Counted from the first letter of the stretch, positions 24,480 through 35,966 are shown. The stretch is DNA of 64,000 bases from Lingula anatina (GCF_001039355.2 NW_019775396.1:82627-146626); one strand, 5' to 3'. The notes: generated from the letters alone by a model not told the origin. Numbers and translations: made by a program.

Positions 24480-25560
24480 ATATGTAGAAACAGCAGTGTT
24501 CCTGAAGTACGTTTAGTGCTTCTTCCATGGAAGTAACATTATGCGGGAATGCCAGAATAAAGTTTAACAACATGTTTACAATTAAGCTGCAGACACCATA
24601 CACACAAATGAAAACCGCTTTTGTCAAGTCAGTATGGATAGTGGGATGTAAATTCGAGTCGTGTTCAATTCTGTATATTTTTACGTTTAATATTTTTTCT
24701 CATTTTTAACGTGCCCACCACCTATCTTTTTTTCTTTTAATCACTATTTTAATTGTGCTGTGTAATACATAAATATGATTTCTTATATCTTTTAATAATA
24801 AAAATTGGTTAAATACAAGCTTTCGTCGTTCCTAATATGGGTAGCATACTGAATCAAAGAGACAATGTAAAAGTACGTTTCATCCCTCGTGTTGTGCCTA
24901 CCTAACTAAAAATAAATGCATTTGAACCGTATTTATTTTTTTTCTTATGTTTTTATGTAGAATGCATACTTTCGCAATGTTTACTTTTATGTGCGCACCG
25001 ACTTATTTTTTCTAATCTCATTACTACTTTTAACTGTTCGTCTGCACTTCCGGAAAGCGTCGAATGCGCCCGCTCTTTATTTCACGTAAACTGAAAGTTT
25101 TGAAATGTATGCTTCTTTCTTGTTTGGACCAGCCTTCGGAATGTTTTGAAATAGTTATATACATGGCATTATTAACGGATACATAGGAAGCACAGTGCAT
25201 AAAAGACTCGTAACAGGCACACAAACAATAACTTAAGGAGATATTGTAAATATTGTGTCAAAATCCTGTCTGTTATTCAGCATTGTTTTGAAAACTAATT
25301 ATACATATTAAACATTTTTGTTCATCTATTAAAATTTGTATAACCTGCTGCATTGTACCGGTACTCCTTAAGAGGAAAGTAAATTGGCATTGAAATGTTC
25401 TTGGACGTTAGACCATAGAACCCTCTACCTCGTTATTTTATCCTTTCACGTTAGATAACCTAAAGTTTGAGCAAGAACAGTTCCTATTCCGATAAATATT
25501 CTAAAATGTTAATAATGATTTTCGCATCAATAAAAATTCTGGCGTTGTAGACAATTTCAT
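24480..25560. repeat. Diverged third copy of the array spacer
   Basis: Several stretches match the spacer upstream of genes 4 and 5 in the same order: about 24480-24760 resembles 20065-20300, 25130-25230 resembles 20870-20960, and 25350-25450 resembles 21095-21190. Divergence is much higher than between units 1 and 2, and no methyltransferase exon follows in place. Confidence 0.6.
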
Positions 25561-25596
25561 CTTTTCTAAAATGTCATTATACCAAGTAAAATAAGC

Positions 25597-25692
25597 AAAC
25601 ACGTCACGTTCGGATCATGCGGCTAGCACGTTGTTACCACATTATAACGTCATAGCTACGTGCTAGCCACGTGATCCGAACGTGACGTGTTT
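25597..25692. repeat. Palindromic foldback, ~34-bp arms
   Basis: aaacacgtcacgttcggatc on the left mirrors gatccgaacgtgacgtgttt on the right, with the arms continuing inward to gctagcacg/cgtgctagc. The centre is about 30 bases. Likely a small MITE. Confidence 0.85.
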
Positions 25693-25718
25693 TCTGGGAT
25701 ATGCCTTGCCAGGCATAA

Positions 25719-25941
25719 TTACCTCCGCCAAGGAGGTTATGTTTTCATCCCTGTTTGTCCGTGTGTTTGTCTGTCTGTTTGTCTGTCATCAACATAACTC
25801 AAAAAGTTATGGACCAACTTTGATGAAATTTTCAGGAACTGTCAGAAGCGGGCCATGGAAGAGATCATTAGTTTTTGGTGGTGATCCGGATCAATAACAA
25901 ATCAATAATCAAAAATCGCTGCCTTGGCGGAGGTCTGCGCT
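25719..25941. mobile_element. Small repeat element with cctccgccaagg inverted ends
   Basis: The left end reads cctccgccaaggagg and the right end ccttggcggagg. Between them is a characteristic stretch (gttatgttttcatccctgtt, followed by gtttgtctgtctgt). This type of element is widespread in marine animal genomes. It has no coding capacity. Confidence 0.65.
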
Positions 25942-26217
25942 CTCGGAGTGCTTTTTCTAGTTATAAAAGAAATAGATAGAAATGCACGTCATATTTGATT
26001 AAAAATCAATTAATAAATAAAGTCTGAGTCAACACAAACAGAGTAATTGTCTGTTTATCGCAGTTCAGGTTAGATAGGAATAAACATGCCATGTTCTGTA
26101 ACTACTATAACAGTTTGTCTGTATTGTAAAAATAAGTCCCTTCAAATGTGTCTAAATGTACCTAAAATCAATCTATGATCTAACCAAGCTCCATAATATA
26201 AATAGGTGTTCGAAATA

Positions 26218-28768
26218 TTACTCATTTGCAGATTTCTTGATAGTAATATAATGGGTTTTCAAAGGAAAGCACCACTTCCCCTCACTGTCAAGGTACAGGC
26301 CATGTCTATATCCGCCAATCTTCACATAATCCATGCAGAACTGGACAACACGTTCATCAAATGGGGACTGGTCTGCACAAAGCCCGTTAAAACAACCTAT
26401 AGAGACAGCTGTTCCAACTTCTGCCAGGGTCGGTAAAACAACGTGGCTGACAACTTCATCCTGCTGAACTGTTGCCTTAAACGTAGTAAACGACGCATTT
26501 ATCACGTCGGCAACACCGCCATTTAAAAGTAGATATTGCCAGGCTTCAAAAAGCAACTTGTGATTTTCCAACTTATGTGGAAAGAAAACTTCGGTTCATT
26601 TTAGAGACGCGGCTCCAACGAGGCTCACTGCATGGTTATCTAACACTATAACCATCTGCCCTCCTGGTTTAAGAATGGCGTACATTGCAAAGACGGCTTG
26701 CCTCAAATTCTCGTATGGGTCAAAGGCATCATCGAAAATACTTGTCAGATGGTATAGAACGTATAACGCAAGAACCCTGTCCTGCAACTGTAAGGGATAT
26801 GCTTTCAAAGCCCTCAAATCTTGTACAGAATGTCCATAGTAATCTTGAAATAACCCAGAATATGTAATATCAATGGAAGCCTTGCCAATATTCTCAATCA
26901 ATTCCACGTACTTTTTAAGAAAACCCTTGTGTGGTTCTTCCACGCTGATGATCATTTGCTTATTAAGGACGTCCAGTGTTCTGTAGATGGGTGCCATTGT
27001 TTCTCCTGTACCTCCTCCAAAGTCCATGATGCGTATTGGTGAAGGGAGCTCTAATAGATTCAGCGTGCTCCATACTTTGCTGTCTAGTTTTTGGTCGGGA
27101 AACTTTATATTCCCTTCTTTCATATTGAAAAGAAAAGCAACTAATAGGGTACGAAAATACGTAAACACCCACACACCACAAAAAATAGACGTTTTTACAT
27201 GTATCTGCATATATATTTTTTTAAAAAATTCAACAGTACCAATGGGGGTATCTCTGACAGTTTTGGAGATATAAGAGATAGAACGTTGCAAAGTACAGTT
27301 CATAGTGAAAAGTAAGTCAAAGGTCAACTTCAAGGTCACAGTTAGGTTGCCAGTGAATGAGTTCCTATTCAAGTTCATTGTGGCTTTGCAAATTTTGGAT
27401 GACATACAGTCATAAAACATTGAGGGAATGTGTATTTTTTACCCATGATTTTTACAAAATAATAAAACAAATAAACTTAGCGTCAAAAAATCGCACATTA
27501 ATTCTTTGCCTCAGATTAATTTTTTTTCTTTTTGGTTTTGTAAGTGTGAAATACGTGGTATATAAAAACATTGACAATTAGTGTAAAATCTTGCCAACAA
27601 ATGCAATGTATGTTTTCTTTTTCTAAAATTTATAACTTATGATCTTAATATTCAGAAGGCATACATGACAAATTATGAAAAAAATATTTGCCCAAATAGA
27701 CCCCCATCCAACTCCTACTTTATTACGGTCCCTTGCAACCTTCCAGCGACATATTTTCGAATTAGTGCGACCGGTAAAACCTGTTAGCGACCAAGCGACT
27801 AAAGATCATCAATCGACCATGCAGTTATAACTACACTCTTCTAGCGACCTGCTGCTGACTACTTGCGACTGGTAAAAAAAACTTGTAAGCGACAAGACGA
27901 CTTAATACCGTCAATCGACCGTGCAGCTGCAAGTGGTATGCTACTGGTTATAGCAACCTACTGGCAACCAAGAAGAGACCCATAGGCAAACTTTAGGATA
28001 CCGGATAGGATATTTTTTATCTTGAGTAGCACTGGTTGTCGGTGCACAAAAATGCCCTTCATGTGTCAACAATCGCAGGCGACCTGTTAGCAATCTTATG
28101 CGACCAATTAAAAACCTATGGCAACCTCCTTACGACTGAGGTTGAAAAGAGGATGCCAAAAGGTGGCAAGTGAAGTGTGATCCAGGCTTTAGGTAACAAG
28201 GCCTTCCAACTCGGTCGGGCGCTAACTTTTTTTTTCGGTAAAATCTGCTTCAATACATTGTAAAATGTAAACACTCTTAAAGTCTGTTAGTTTCCCCTTC
28301 TGTACATAAATTATTAAAGTACGGACCTAAAAAACGTTATTAGCGTACCTTGAATTCACCCACATGGAACACAGCTTCACCTACGTGTGAACGCCATTCT
28401 ACTGACTACTCCCGCTGTTTTCTGGTCTACCCTCAGCAAATCCGAGCACCCTTTGGCTTCATGTCGATTGCCCAATCCTGTCATTTCGTCTATCCTAGAT
28501 CAAACTTTGATTTAGAGTGGACATTGCCCAACCAAAAGCATTTTTATTTGAATCACCCGAAACAACCCCCTGCCCTAAGGCTTGAATAAATACAATGTAT
28601 GCAATAAGGGCATCATTTATGCCTTCATAAAAAAATTGGCGATAAATGAGAAACTCACCCTCTTTTTAGAATACAGTAGACTTGGTAGTACGCCTGTGAG
28701 AAAGTAACTGATCTAAATTCTTGGAGAATTTTCTGCTGCACATCTTGCTCTTTTGGAGATTCGCTCAT
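26218..28768 (-). pseudogene. HNMT-like methyltransferase, gene 6 (stop codon and lost acceptor)
   Basis: Exon 1 is complement(28659..28768), starting MSESPKEQDVQQKILQEF with a good GTGAGT donor. Exon 2 corresponds to complement(26218..27124), 907 nt as in intact copies. It carries IMDFGGGTGETM, ISVEEPHKGFL, ALYVLYHLTSIFDD and ILKPGGQMVIV. Two lesions are visible. The acceptor reads CAAT-ATG where the others read CAG-A-ATG, so the AG is gone. An in-frame TGA at 26596-26598 replaces the Cys codon of ASLKCSEV; after it the frame continues openly to the normal end. The otherwise open frame suggests recent inactivation. Confidence 0.75.
27767..27970. repeat. Diverged ~115-bp tandem repeat rich in GCGAC
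   Basis: Two imperfect units share the order gcgac-ggtaaaa, gcgac-aagcgac, atcgacc-tgcag. The first begins near 27767 and the second near 27875. Copies of GCGAC/CGACC are unusually dense for this AT-rich region, and scattered variants continue to about 28130. Probably a mobile-element body or minisatellite. Confidence 0.55.
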
Positions 28769-29789
28769 TTTCTACCAAATAAAAGGAAGTCAATCATGAA
28801 AATACAATCAACCTAAAATCCAGCGATTTACAACTCACCCCAACAGCATTTATGGCTCTGGTAACGTGGCGGATAGGCGAGTTTGTCGGAAAAGTCGAGA
28901 GGCCGGGAAGAAGGGTCAGGGTCCAGTGACGAGCGAATTGGGGTGTGTGCAAAAAGCTATTGAATGGCCTACGTGTACAAATATCACCGAAATACCACAC
29001 ATGTGACTTTTTATAATTCCCATGTAGCCCCATCCGGAAGATCATGAAAAGGATTATAAAATGTACACACTGGCCCGTTAATATTCAATAAATGATTTCC
29101 TTATCATATAATAACGTGCATAGTTGGCAATAGTATGCTATTGGAACAGATAACTTTTCTTTGTGATGTTGTAGGTTTTCAATCAGAGGACAAGATGCAA
29201 GAGAGGCTATCAATGAACATATATCCACTACTGGAAGAAACGAGCAGGGGGAGCTATTTGCTGAGCAAAATCTATTTATCTTTGCGCATACTTACAGTAA
29301 TTACCGTGTAGCTATTTATAAAACGGATACCTTAATAGCCTGTGCTGTGATATTACGCGCAAGTCCCCGACAGTGATAATGATAGCAGGATAATGATGGG
29401 CAACGATGGTCGCTAACAGCGGTAGGCACTGTCACCGCTGTTAAAGCAGTAAGCAAGTAATTTACAAGACATAGTAAACAGTTTAGTGTAGTGTTCAGTC
29501 TTGCTCTCGCAGATTCCGCGTGACGTGAATGAATGTCATTGAAAGACTATTAAAGGATTACGCGGTTTTCTTTCATGTAGGTCCGCCATATTTAGGTATC
29601 GGCCTTGCTAGACCTCGGCTCTTCTTGATGTGAATGCTCTCAATATATATTTTGATAGTTTATTTTCATTTGAGAGAGAGAGAGAGTTAGAAAGTCGGCC
29701 TTTGTGCACCTTCCACTAAGGCCGCAGATTAATTATGTATATATGTATATACATGTATATTTCTTCATCGAGAGAGATTATTTAGTGAA
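28769..29789. other. Intergenic, no gene seen
   Basis: Upstream flank of gene 6. It contains a short GA run near 29672 and a 10-bp-arm hairpin (29414-29423 with 29434-29443). No coding or RNA gene signal was seen. Confidence 0.35.
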
Positions 29790-30520
29790 TGTTCTTTTAA
29801 GACCTTTAAAATAAAGGTTTTCATGCCGTCAATATGGCGGTAAAACGCACGCACGTTCAATCAGTAAAAGACTTATACATTATATATATGCAGGCAGAAT
29901 CAAGTGTTATATCGGAAAATTAGCGACCTTCGGTTGCCGTAATCAGAACAACGTACAAATACTATTTACCGTCAGGCAGACAAGACGCTATGTGTCTCCT
30001 TGGATAGATTCCACAGAAAGACTGGCATTTAGGACACCAGAGGAACGCACAACAAGTTAATAGGGTGAGATTGGAGTACCTACGATTTGTAAGTGTCATA
30101 TCTATATAAGAGTTCAACTAGAGGTCAATATAGTTAATAGCAATATATATATATATATATATATTGTCTCTCCAAATCTGTACGCAGGCTGACAAAATCC
30201 AGTCTCGAATAATTGATACATCTTCAGTTCTAAACACTTTTTAATTTTTTTCCATAAGTTTTAAAGACTTTTTCTGCTTTCTTCTGAGACAGTAAGGAGA
30301 CCATGTGACAAAGGGTCATTTGTTTCACTTCAGTTAGTTCGGAATGTCTTCATGCAATGTATATTTATGTATCGCCAATGTAGTTTACGATCCAGCAAGC
30401 GTTCTATGTAAGCTGCAAACACTAATTGCTTCGTTTCGATTTATGCACTACGTAACCCTTCAATAGCAACACTTCGAGTATTGATAAAGACCAAAGCCCT
30501 AAAGTAATAATAGTTTTATA
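29790..30520. repeat. Gutted third copy of the vWA/IQ gene flank
   Basis: 29790-30118 matches the region just upstream of the vWA/IQ gene (34245-34567 and 40210-40526), and 30112-30520 matches the intron before exon 6 (38288-38680 and 43960-44350). The intervening ~3.7 kb with exons 1-5 is missing, so this is a duplicate with a large internal deletion. Confidence 0.75.
30139..30165. repeat. (AT)n microsatellite
   Basis: Alternating AT run at a position that is only a short ATATAT in the homologous copies. Confidence 0.9.
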
Positions 30521-32159
30521 AATTAATTAATCTATTGAATAATAATGTATAATGAAATTTTTAGAAATATTAAATTGTCCATAAAGGAATAAATCAACAC
30601 TCGTCATGCATATGGATTAAAGATGCATACAAAGTCAATTTTTTGTCACAAAAACCAACCAAATGCCAGCATATAGTTTCAAGTAGTATAAATAAGAGAA
30701 TTACCAAAAGGCATTGTTTAATTTTACCCGAAAATGATGTTTGAACAGATTTTTCTGCTGGCATTCTAAGCTGCATGTCAATGGGGCAGGAAAGTAGGTC
30801 ACGGAAGTAGGTTAAATTTACAACCATAAATTTAAAGAAAGGAGCAGTCTTAAGGTCTTTTATGGCTGATCGAGTGATCTATTCAGTTTATCCCTTGGCA
30901 TGTCAAATTTATTTGAGTCATAAAAGAATCTAGTAGAAGTGGTTTACATGTGTTACTGGGAATCCACTCTCCACCGATGCTCGGTTCGTATGTACCTTTA
31001 AAGCACAAACATATTTTGACATTGTGCCCTCATATACTAATGTTAATCTATATAAATTAATTGATTACGACCTTCTTGATAGTAATATAATGGATTTTCA
31101 AGGGAAAACACCACATTCCGTCACTATCATGATACAGGTCATGCTTGTATCCGTCACTCTTTACATAATCCATGCAGGATTGGAGAATACGTTGATCGAA
31201 TGGCGACTGGCCTGCACATAGCCCGTTAAGACAAGCGATAGAGACAGCAGTTCCAACCTTTAACAGTGTCGGCAAAACAACCTGGTGGACTACTTTCTCA
31301 AGCTGGAATGTAGCCTTATACATTGGAAAAGACGCATTTAAAACATCTGCAATGCCGCCATTAAACAGAAGATCTTGCCAGACTTCAAACAGCAACTTGT
31401 GGTTTTTCACCTTATGTGGAAATAGAACCTCGGAACACTTCAGAGACGCGGCTCCAAGTAAATCATCCTCGTGTTTATCTAACACAATAACCATTTGTCC
31501 TCCGGGTTTAAGAATGACATACATTGCTGAGATGGCTTGCTTCATATTCTCGTATGGATCAAAGGGATCATCGAAGATACTTGTCAGATGATATAGGACG
31601 TGTAGTGCTAGCACCCTGTCCTGTAGGTGTTGTGGATAGGCTTTCATGATCTTCAAATCTTCTACAGAATGCCCATAGTAGTGTTGAAACGGCCCGGGAT
31701 AGGTAATATCAATACAGGCCGTGCGCGTGTTATCAATCAACTCCTTGTATTTTCTCAGAGAATCCTCGTGTGGTTCCTCCACGCTAATGATCACTTGCTT
31801 ATTAAGGGCTTCCAGTTTTCTGAAGATGGGCTCCATTGTTTCTCCTGTACCTCCTCCAAAGTCCATGATGCGTACAGGTGAAGGTACCTCTGATTGGGTC
31901 AGTAGGTCCCACAGTTTACATGTGTCTATGTTTTGGTCGGGAAACTTTCTATTGCCTTCATTCATTCTGCAAATAAGAATATGAGGTACAAAAATATACG
32001 TGCACACCCTAGCATAAAGATATTTCCGTCCTGTATACATCGTATACATATAGCCTTTGAATAAATATAAAATGCACTCCTAATGAAATAAAGTAAAAGT
32101 AAGAAGTTCATTGCTTATAAACCGCACTGCACACGCGGTTCACATCATTCATTTTGGCC

Positions 32160-32390
32160 CTAATACTGGGTGATGACGGTCTAGCCTCCCTGGAGAGGAT
32201 ACAACCCAGCCAATGCACAACAACCTTTACTGTCAGGCCAGGAATTCTGCCCCCGCCTCAACCCCTTACTGCTGAGTGCCAAGAAGAGATTCCGTTTGTA
32301 AAGGACTAGCTTGTCCCCGGACGGGGTCGAATCCACGTCCTCCAGCTCCGGAGGCGGACACGCTGACCACACGGCCATCCGGTAGCTTCA
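32160..32390 (-). mobile_element. tRNA-derived SINE
   Basis: On the minus strand, a tRNA-like head starts near 32385: ggatggccgtgtggtcagcg resembles box A, and ggattcgaccccgtccgg resembles box B, spaced as in a tRNA. A body of about 140 bases follows, ending near 32160. This head-body layout defines a SINE. It lies in the intron of gene 7. Confidence 0.65.
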
Positions 32391-32699
32391 AAATAGCTAC
32401 AAATGTGGATTTTCCATTTCGGGTCAAAAGAAAAGTGTTTGAAGTAGCGTTTCTACCAGCGGTCTTATTAAGCAGTGTAGAGGTTGTTGTCAAAACTAAT
32501 TTTCTGTACGGAGCACCTCTCTTAACTTAATTTGTTTTATGAGGCAGGTCTGCCAATGTTAAGATTCCGTATTAGAGCAACCTAAAGGGCGCAATTATCA
32601 AAGCTTACGTCTCAGAGGAAGGGGTGTATAGATGACCCTTTCACTTTCGTAGGGGACCTCTGTGTATCAAGCAAGACAAAAGTATTTAAACATATAACG

Positions 32700-33085
32700 A
32701 GTTTATTGGAGTCCGCAGATTGGGAAATGGAAGTAAAAACATTAAAAACTGGATCCAAGTTCACAGCTTATCGACAGACAATAAATCCCATCTTGACAGG
32801 TCATAGTGTTTACAAGCAAACTACCGATATCCCGGAGTATAAGAGGTTAATTTTCACACGTCTCCGCACCTCGTCACAAACCTGGCTATAGAAACTAGGC
32901 GGTGGGCCCGTATCACTAGAGAGAGACTGTGTGTTTGCGGGATATCTATACAAACAGAGAGGCATGTTCTTCTTGAATGCCCTATGACTAAACAATTAAG
33001 AGAAAAGTATGACCTCAACTTTAATAGTGTACATGAGCTGTATGAAGGACCCTTAGATTTTTCCACTCTACATACAATGTCCTGA
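32700..33085 (+). mobile_element. LINE C-terminal fragment (non-LTR retrotransposon)
   Basis: Two overlapping frames give FTRLRTSSQTWL, then (after a 1-nt shift) ETRRWARITRERLCVCG followed by QTERHVLLECPMTKQLREKY. The CxCG...TxxHVLLECP pattern is the zinc-finger-like tail found after the reverse transcriptase in many animal LINEs. No reverse transcriptase core is present, so this is a 5'-truncated, frameshifted copy inside the gene 7 intron. Confidence 0.7.
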
Positions 33086-33592
33086 AATATATTGTATTCT
33101 ACCAGTCCACTGATGTACTGGTGTTCATCGGATACTGTTAATCTGGTCGTTGAACTACTCTATACAAGTAACTAACCCTTGCTATACATATAACGCAGTA
33201 AATATTCACGGAACCAAAACATATCAAGGCAAGTATATTTTCTGTGACACCATTAAATATATTCTTGATGGACACACAAGACCAAACGCAGCCTCTCTGT
33301 GCCAAAATAGAGATCGCGATGACCACTTTTGATCTGAAGCAGAACCGTAACACATGTTTGTAGTCTTGGAATTTGAAGATAAACCAACGGCTGTCCATGC
33401 GGATCGCAATGCAAAGATTTACGTAACTGTTATAAACCCTGCAAAAAGTAAAAAAAAAAAAAAAACTCAGCCTTTGCTTAAGGTAAACCAAATTTTGTAG
33501 TACGCTTGTGACAAAGTAACAGATCGGAATTCCTCCAGCAGTTTACGCCGCATCTCTTGCTCGTCAGGATATTCACTTACAATTGCAGCCAT

Positions 33593-35860
33593 GAAAAATA
33601 TAATAAACTCAAATCTTTGCCTTTCTGTATTCTCACCAAACTCCAGCTTCACCTGAATACACGCTATATAATGCGTCTGCTGCAAGTACAAACCTAGAAA
33701 GATGTATTACTGGCAAACACAGCTTGACGCCATGCAATGCTTGAACCTTTTGCATAACGCGTTGTAACATGCTACACCGCTTTACAGAAAAAGATGCACG
33801 AGAGCATGGTCCTAGATTCTCTGAAAACGAGGCAAACGTGTCAGTAATGACATTTCATGTAAATATTATCATTTAATTTGTATAAATATGACTACTATCA
33901 TTTGATCAATAGATGCTTTGTAAGCCATTAATACATGTATATCTTTCAATTCAGATGATAAATATAATATATTACAAATCTAATAATTTTGCTCAATATT
34001 TAAAAAAACATTTATTAATCATTAATCTGTAAAATGCAAAGTAATTCCGAAGAGATCACATATGGCAAGACCATATTTACTACATATACATGAATTTCAA
34101 AAACATAATAGCGTGTAAAAATGGTTAATGGTGTCTTTCATCTCTGTGTTAAACCTACTACATCATTTCCTTAACAACTCAGTTTGTTTGAGAAGTGATC
34201 ATATTTGAATCTAGCAGAGATGTTAGTTCAAAGAATGTTAAGAATGTTCTTTAAAGACCTTTTATAAAAGTTTCCCAGGCGCATTCCGTCAAGCCAGCGT
34301 TAAAACGCATCCACGTTCAATCAGCAATAGGCTTATACATTATATATGCAGGCTGAATCAATAGTGTTATATCGGAAAATTAGCGACCTTCGGTTGCCGT
34401 AATCAGAACAACGTACAAATGCTATTTACCGTCAGGCAGACAAGACGCTATGTGTCACCTTGGATAGATTTCACTGGAAGATTGGCATTGAGGACCCACA
34501 AGTAAGCACTACAAGTTAATAGGGTGACATTGGAGTACCTACGATTTGTAAGTGGTATATCCATATGTTTACTGGGGCATCGGTTATAGATCATGGACTG
34601 TCATAAAACATTTGAATATCATAGTGGTATGGCAAACTGTTTCATGTGTGCCACGCAACATCGCCCATCATTTTAAGTACTGTTTCAGGCGGCTTATAAT
34701 CATAAAGGTCAACCGGGCTTCAACGATAACGCCCAACAGGTTATGTATGGTGTATGCCAGCCTTCGCACCGAGAAAACCAACTCCATATAAATTATCATA
34801 ATAGTTTGTAGTGCGTCATAAGAATACATGTACGTTAACTAAACCTTTCTCAGCTTATCCATAATTTGTTTTGTTCTTGGAGGACAAAGATTCAAATTTA
34901 AAATGCAAATTTAACATGTTGCTTAGATATTAAAAGCATGCTTTATTGGTACGCAATTTTAGTATCAGTATATCAAACTAATCACAAATTATCAACATAT
35001 ATTTAATTTATTTGAAAAGGCCATATTTATCAAACGTGACATAAGCTTTATATCAAATTTAGAGAAAAGGGGAACTATTTGGTTTTTGAAGGGTTTACGA
35101 TTATCATCTATAAATAAATAAATAAAATTTCCGAAGAAATTCAAATACATATAGGGCTGAAACTTGATGAAGTGTAGGCTCTTCGTTACATTATAGACTA
35201 CGGTTTGAAATACCTTGTAACTGTTTATCATGCAAGCGATTAGGAGTCAGTTAAACTCACTCTCTCAAGGCAAGCTGAGTTTTAAAAAAACAACAACATT
35301 TGTTTCCATTCAATGGTGGCAGATCAATTGAGGTCGCCTGATTGTCCTAGCAACAATAGATTGGCAAAGAAAAACCAAAGGCGGGATTGATCGACAGACG
35401 CCCTCGAGATCAAATCCTTATAAACTATTCATAAGGTTTTGGGTACTCAATCAGTGTCACAAAACGAGAAATCCAATGTTTGAAGCATGTTTACTTTTTC
35501 AAACAAAGTTTTAAGTTAACGAACATGGATTTTGAAGTGGGGTCTTTGTCTCGCTCTTCCATATCATGTTCTTTCAATTGTAAGACGTAATCGACATCCT
35601 AAGAAATTTCATAGTGTTGGTATACTTCAAAGATCCTTGTAGCGATCAGATATCCAAATCTTTATTTGCTTCTTTCTTTAAATGCTCCATTGTTTCGCTA
35701 CATAGGCAAATTGACAGAATCAGATCTTTCACAGTTAGAACCGATTACACTTGTTGCCGTGCTCTTTATTACAAACATAAGATTGTTTTCAATTGAGCCT
35801 TATTTTTGAAAATATCAGTTACATGTACCTGTGGCTACATGCCTTACCCTCATTTTGCAG
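33593..35860. other. Upstream region of vWA/IQ gene copy A
   Basis: AT-rich. It contains the conserved upstream element and no confirmed exon. A 60-codon ORF at 35614-35796 recurs in copy B, but all its differences change amino acids and it lacks ATG, so I do not treat it as coding. Confidence 0.45.
34363..34470. promoter_or_regulatory. Conserved upstream element, copy A
   Basis: About 110 bases around ggaaaattagcgaccttcgg are nearly unchanged in three places (29900-30010, here, and 40322-40430), whereas flanking sequence differs more. It lies about 1.5 kb upstream of exon 1. A role as promoter, enhancer or 5'UTR exon is a guess. Confidence 0.3.
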
Positions 35861-35966
35861 ATCAGTCCTTCATACTGTGTGAAAGAGGCTTCATATACAG
35901 AGAGACCATCAGACCAAAAGAATGAATATGGAAATCTTGGAATAATTACGAAAAAAGCAAGTTACT

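Larger units (their letters stand above)
31057..33592 (-). pseudogene. HNMT-like methyltransferase, gene 7 (open exons, broken splice donor)
   Basis: Exon 1 is complement(33471..33592), starting MAAIVSEYPDEQEMRRKL (40 codons plus 2 nt). Exon 2 is complement(31057..31966), 910 nt with one extra codon (DTCKLW), fully open. Motifs: IMDFGGGTGETM, ISVEEPHEDSL, ALHVLYHLTSIFDD, ILKPGGQMVIV and YKHDLYHD..GMWCFPL. The acceptor (TTTGCAG) is fine, but the exon 1 donor reads AAGG|CTGAGT where all the other copies have |GT. No nearby GT or GC would keep the frame. It is likely non-functional unless the base is wrong. Its 3' half closely matches genes 4 and 5 while its 5' half differs, suggesting gene conversion. 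Confidence 0.65.

Noticed and set aside
25682-25897. 71-codon ORF with repeated FVCLFVC-like residues
   Set aside because: It is produced by the gtttgtctgtctgt run inside a repeat element; it is not a protein gene.
26596-26598. Selenocysteine at the in-frame TGA of gene 6
   Set aside because: All paralogues use Cys here, but gene 6 also lacks its acceptor AG and no SECIS was recognised. A nonsense mutation is simpler.
35614-35796. 60-codon ORF upstream of the vWA/IQ gene, also present in copy B (41573-41755)
   Set aside because: It begins without ATG, and every difference I see between the two copies changes an amino acid. There is no sign of coding constraint; it is conserved only because the DNA was duplicated.
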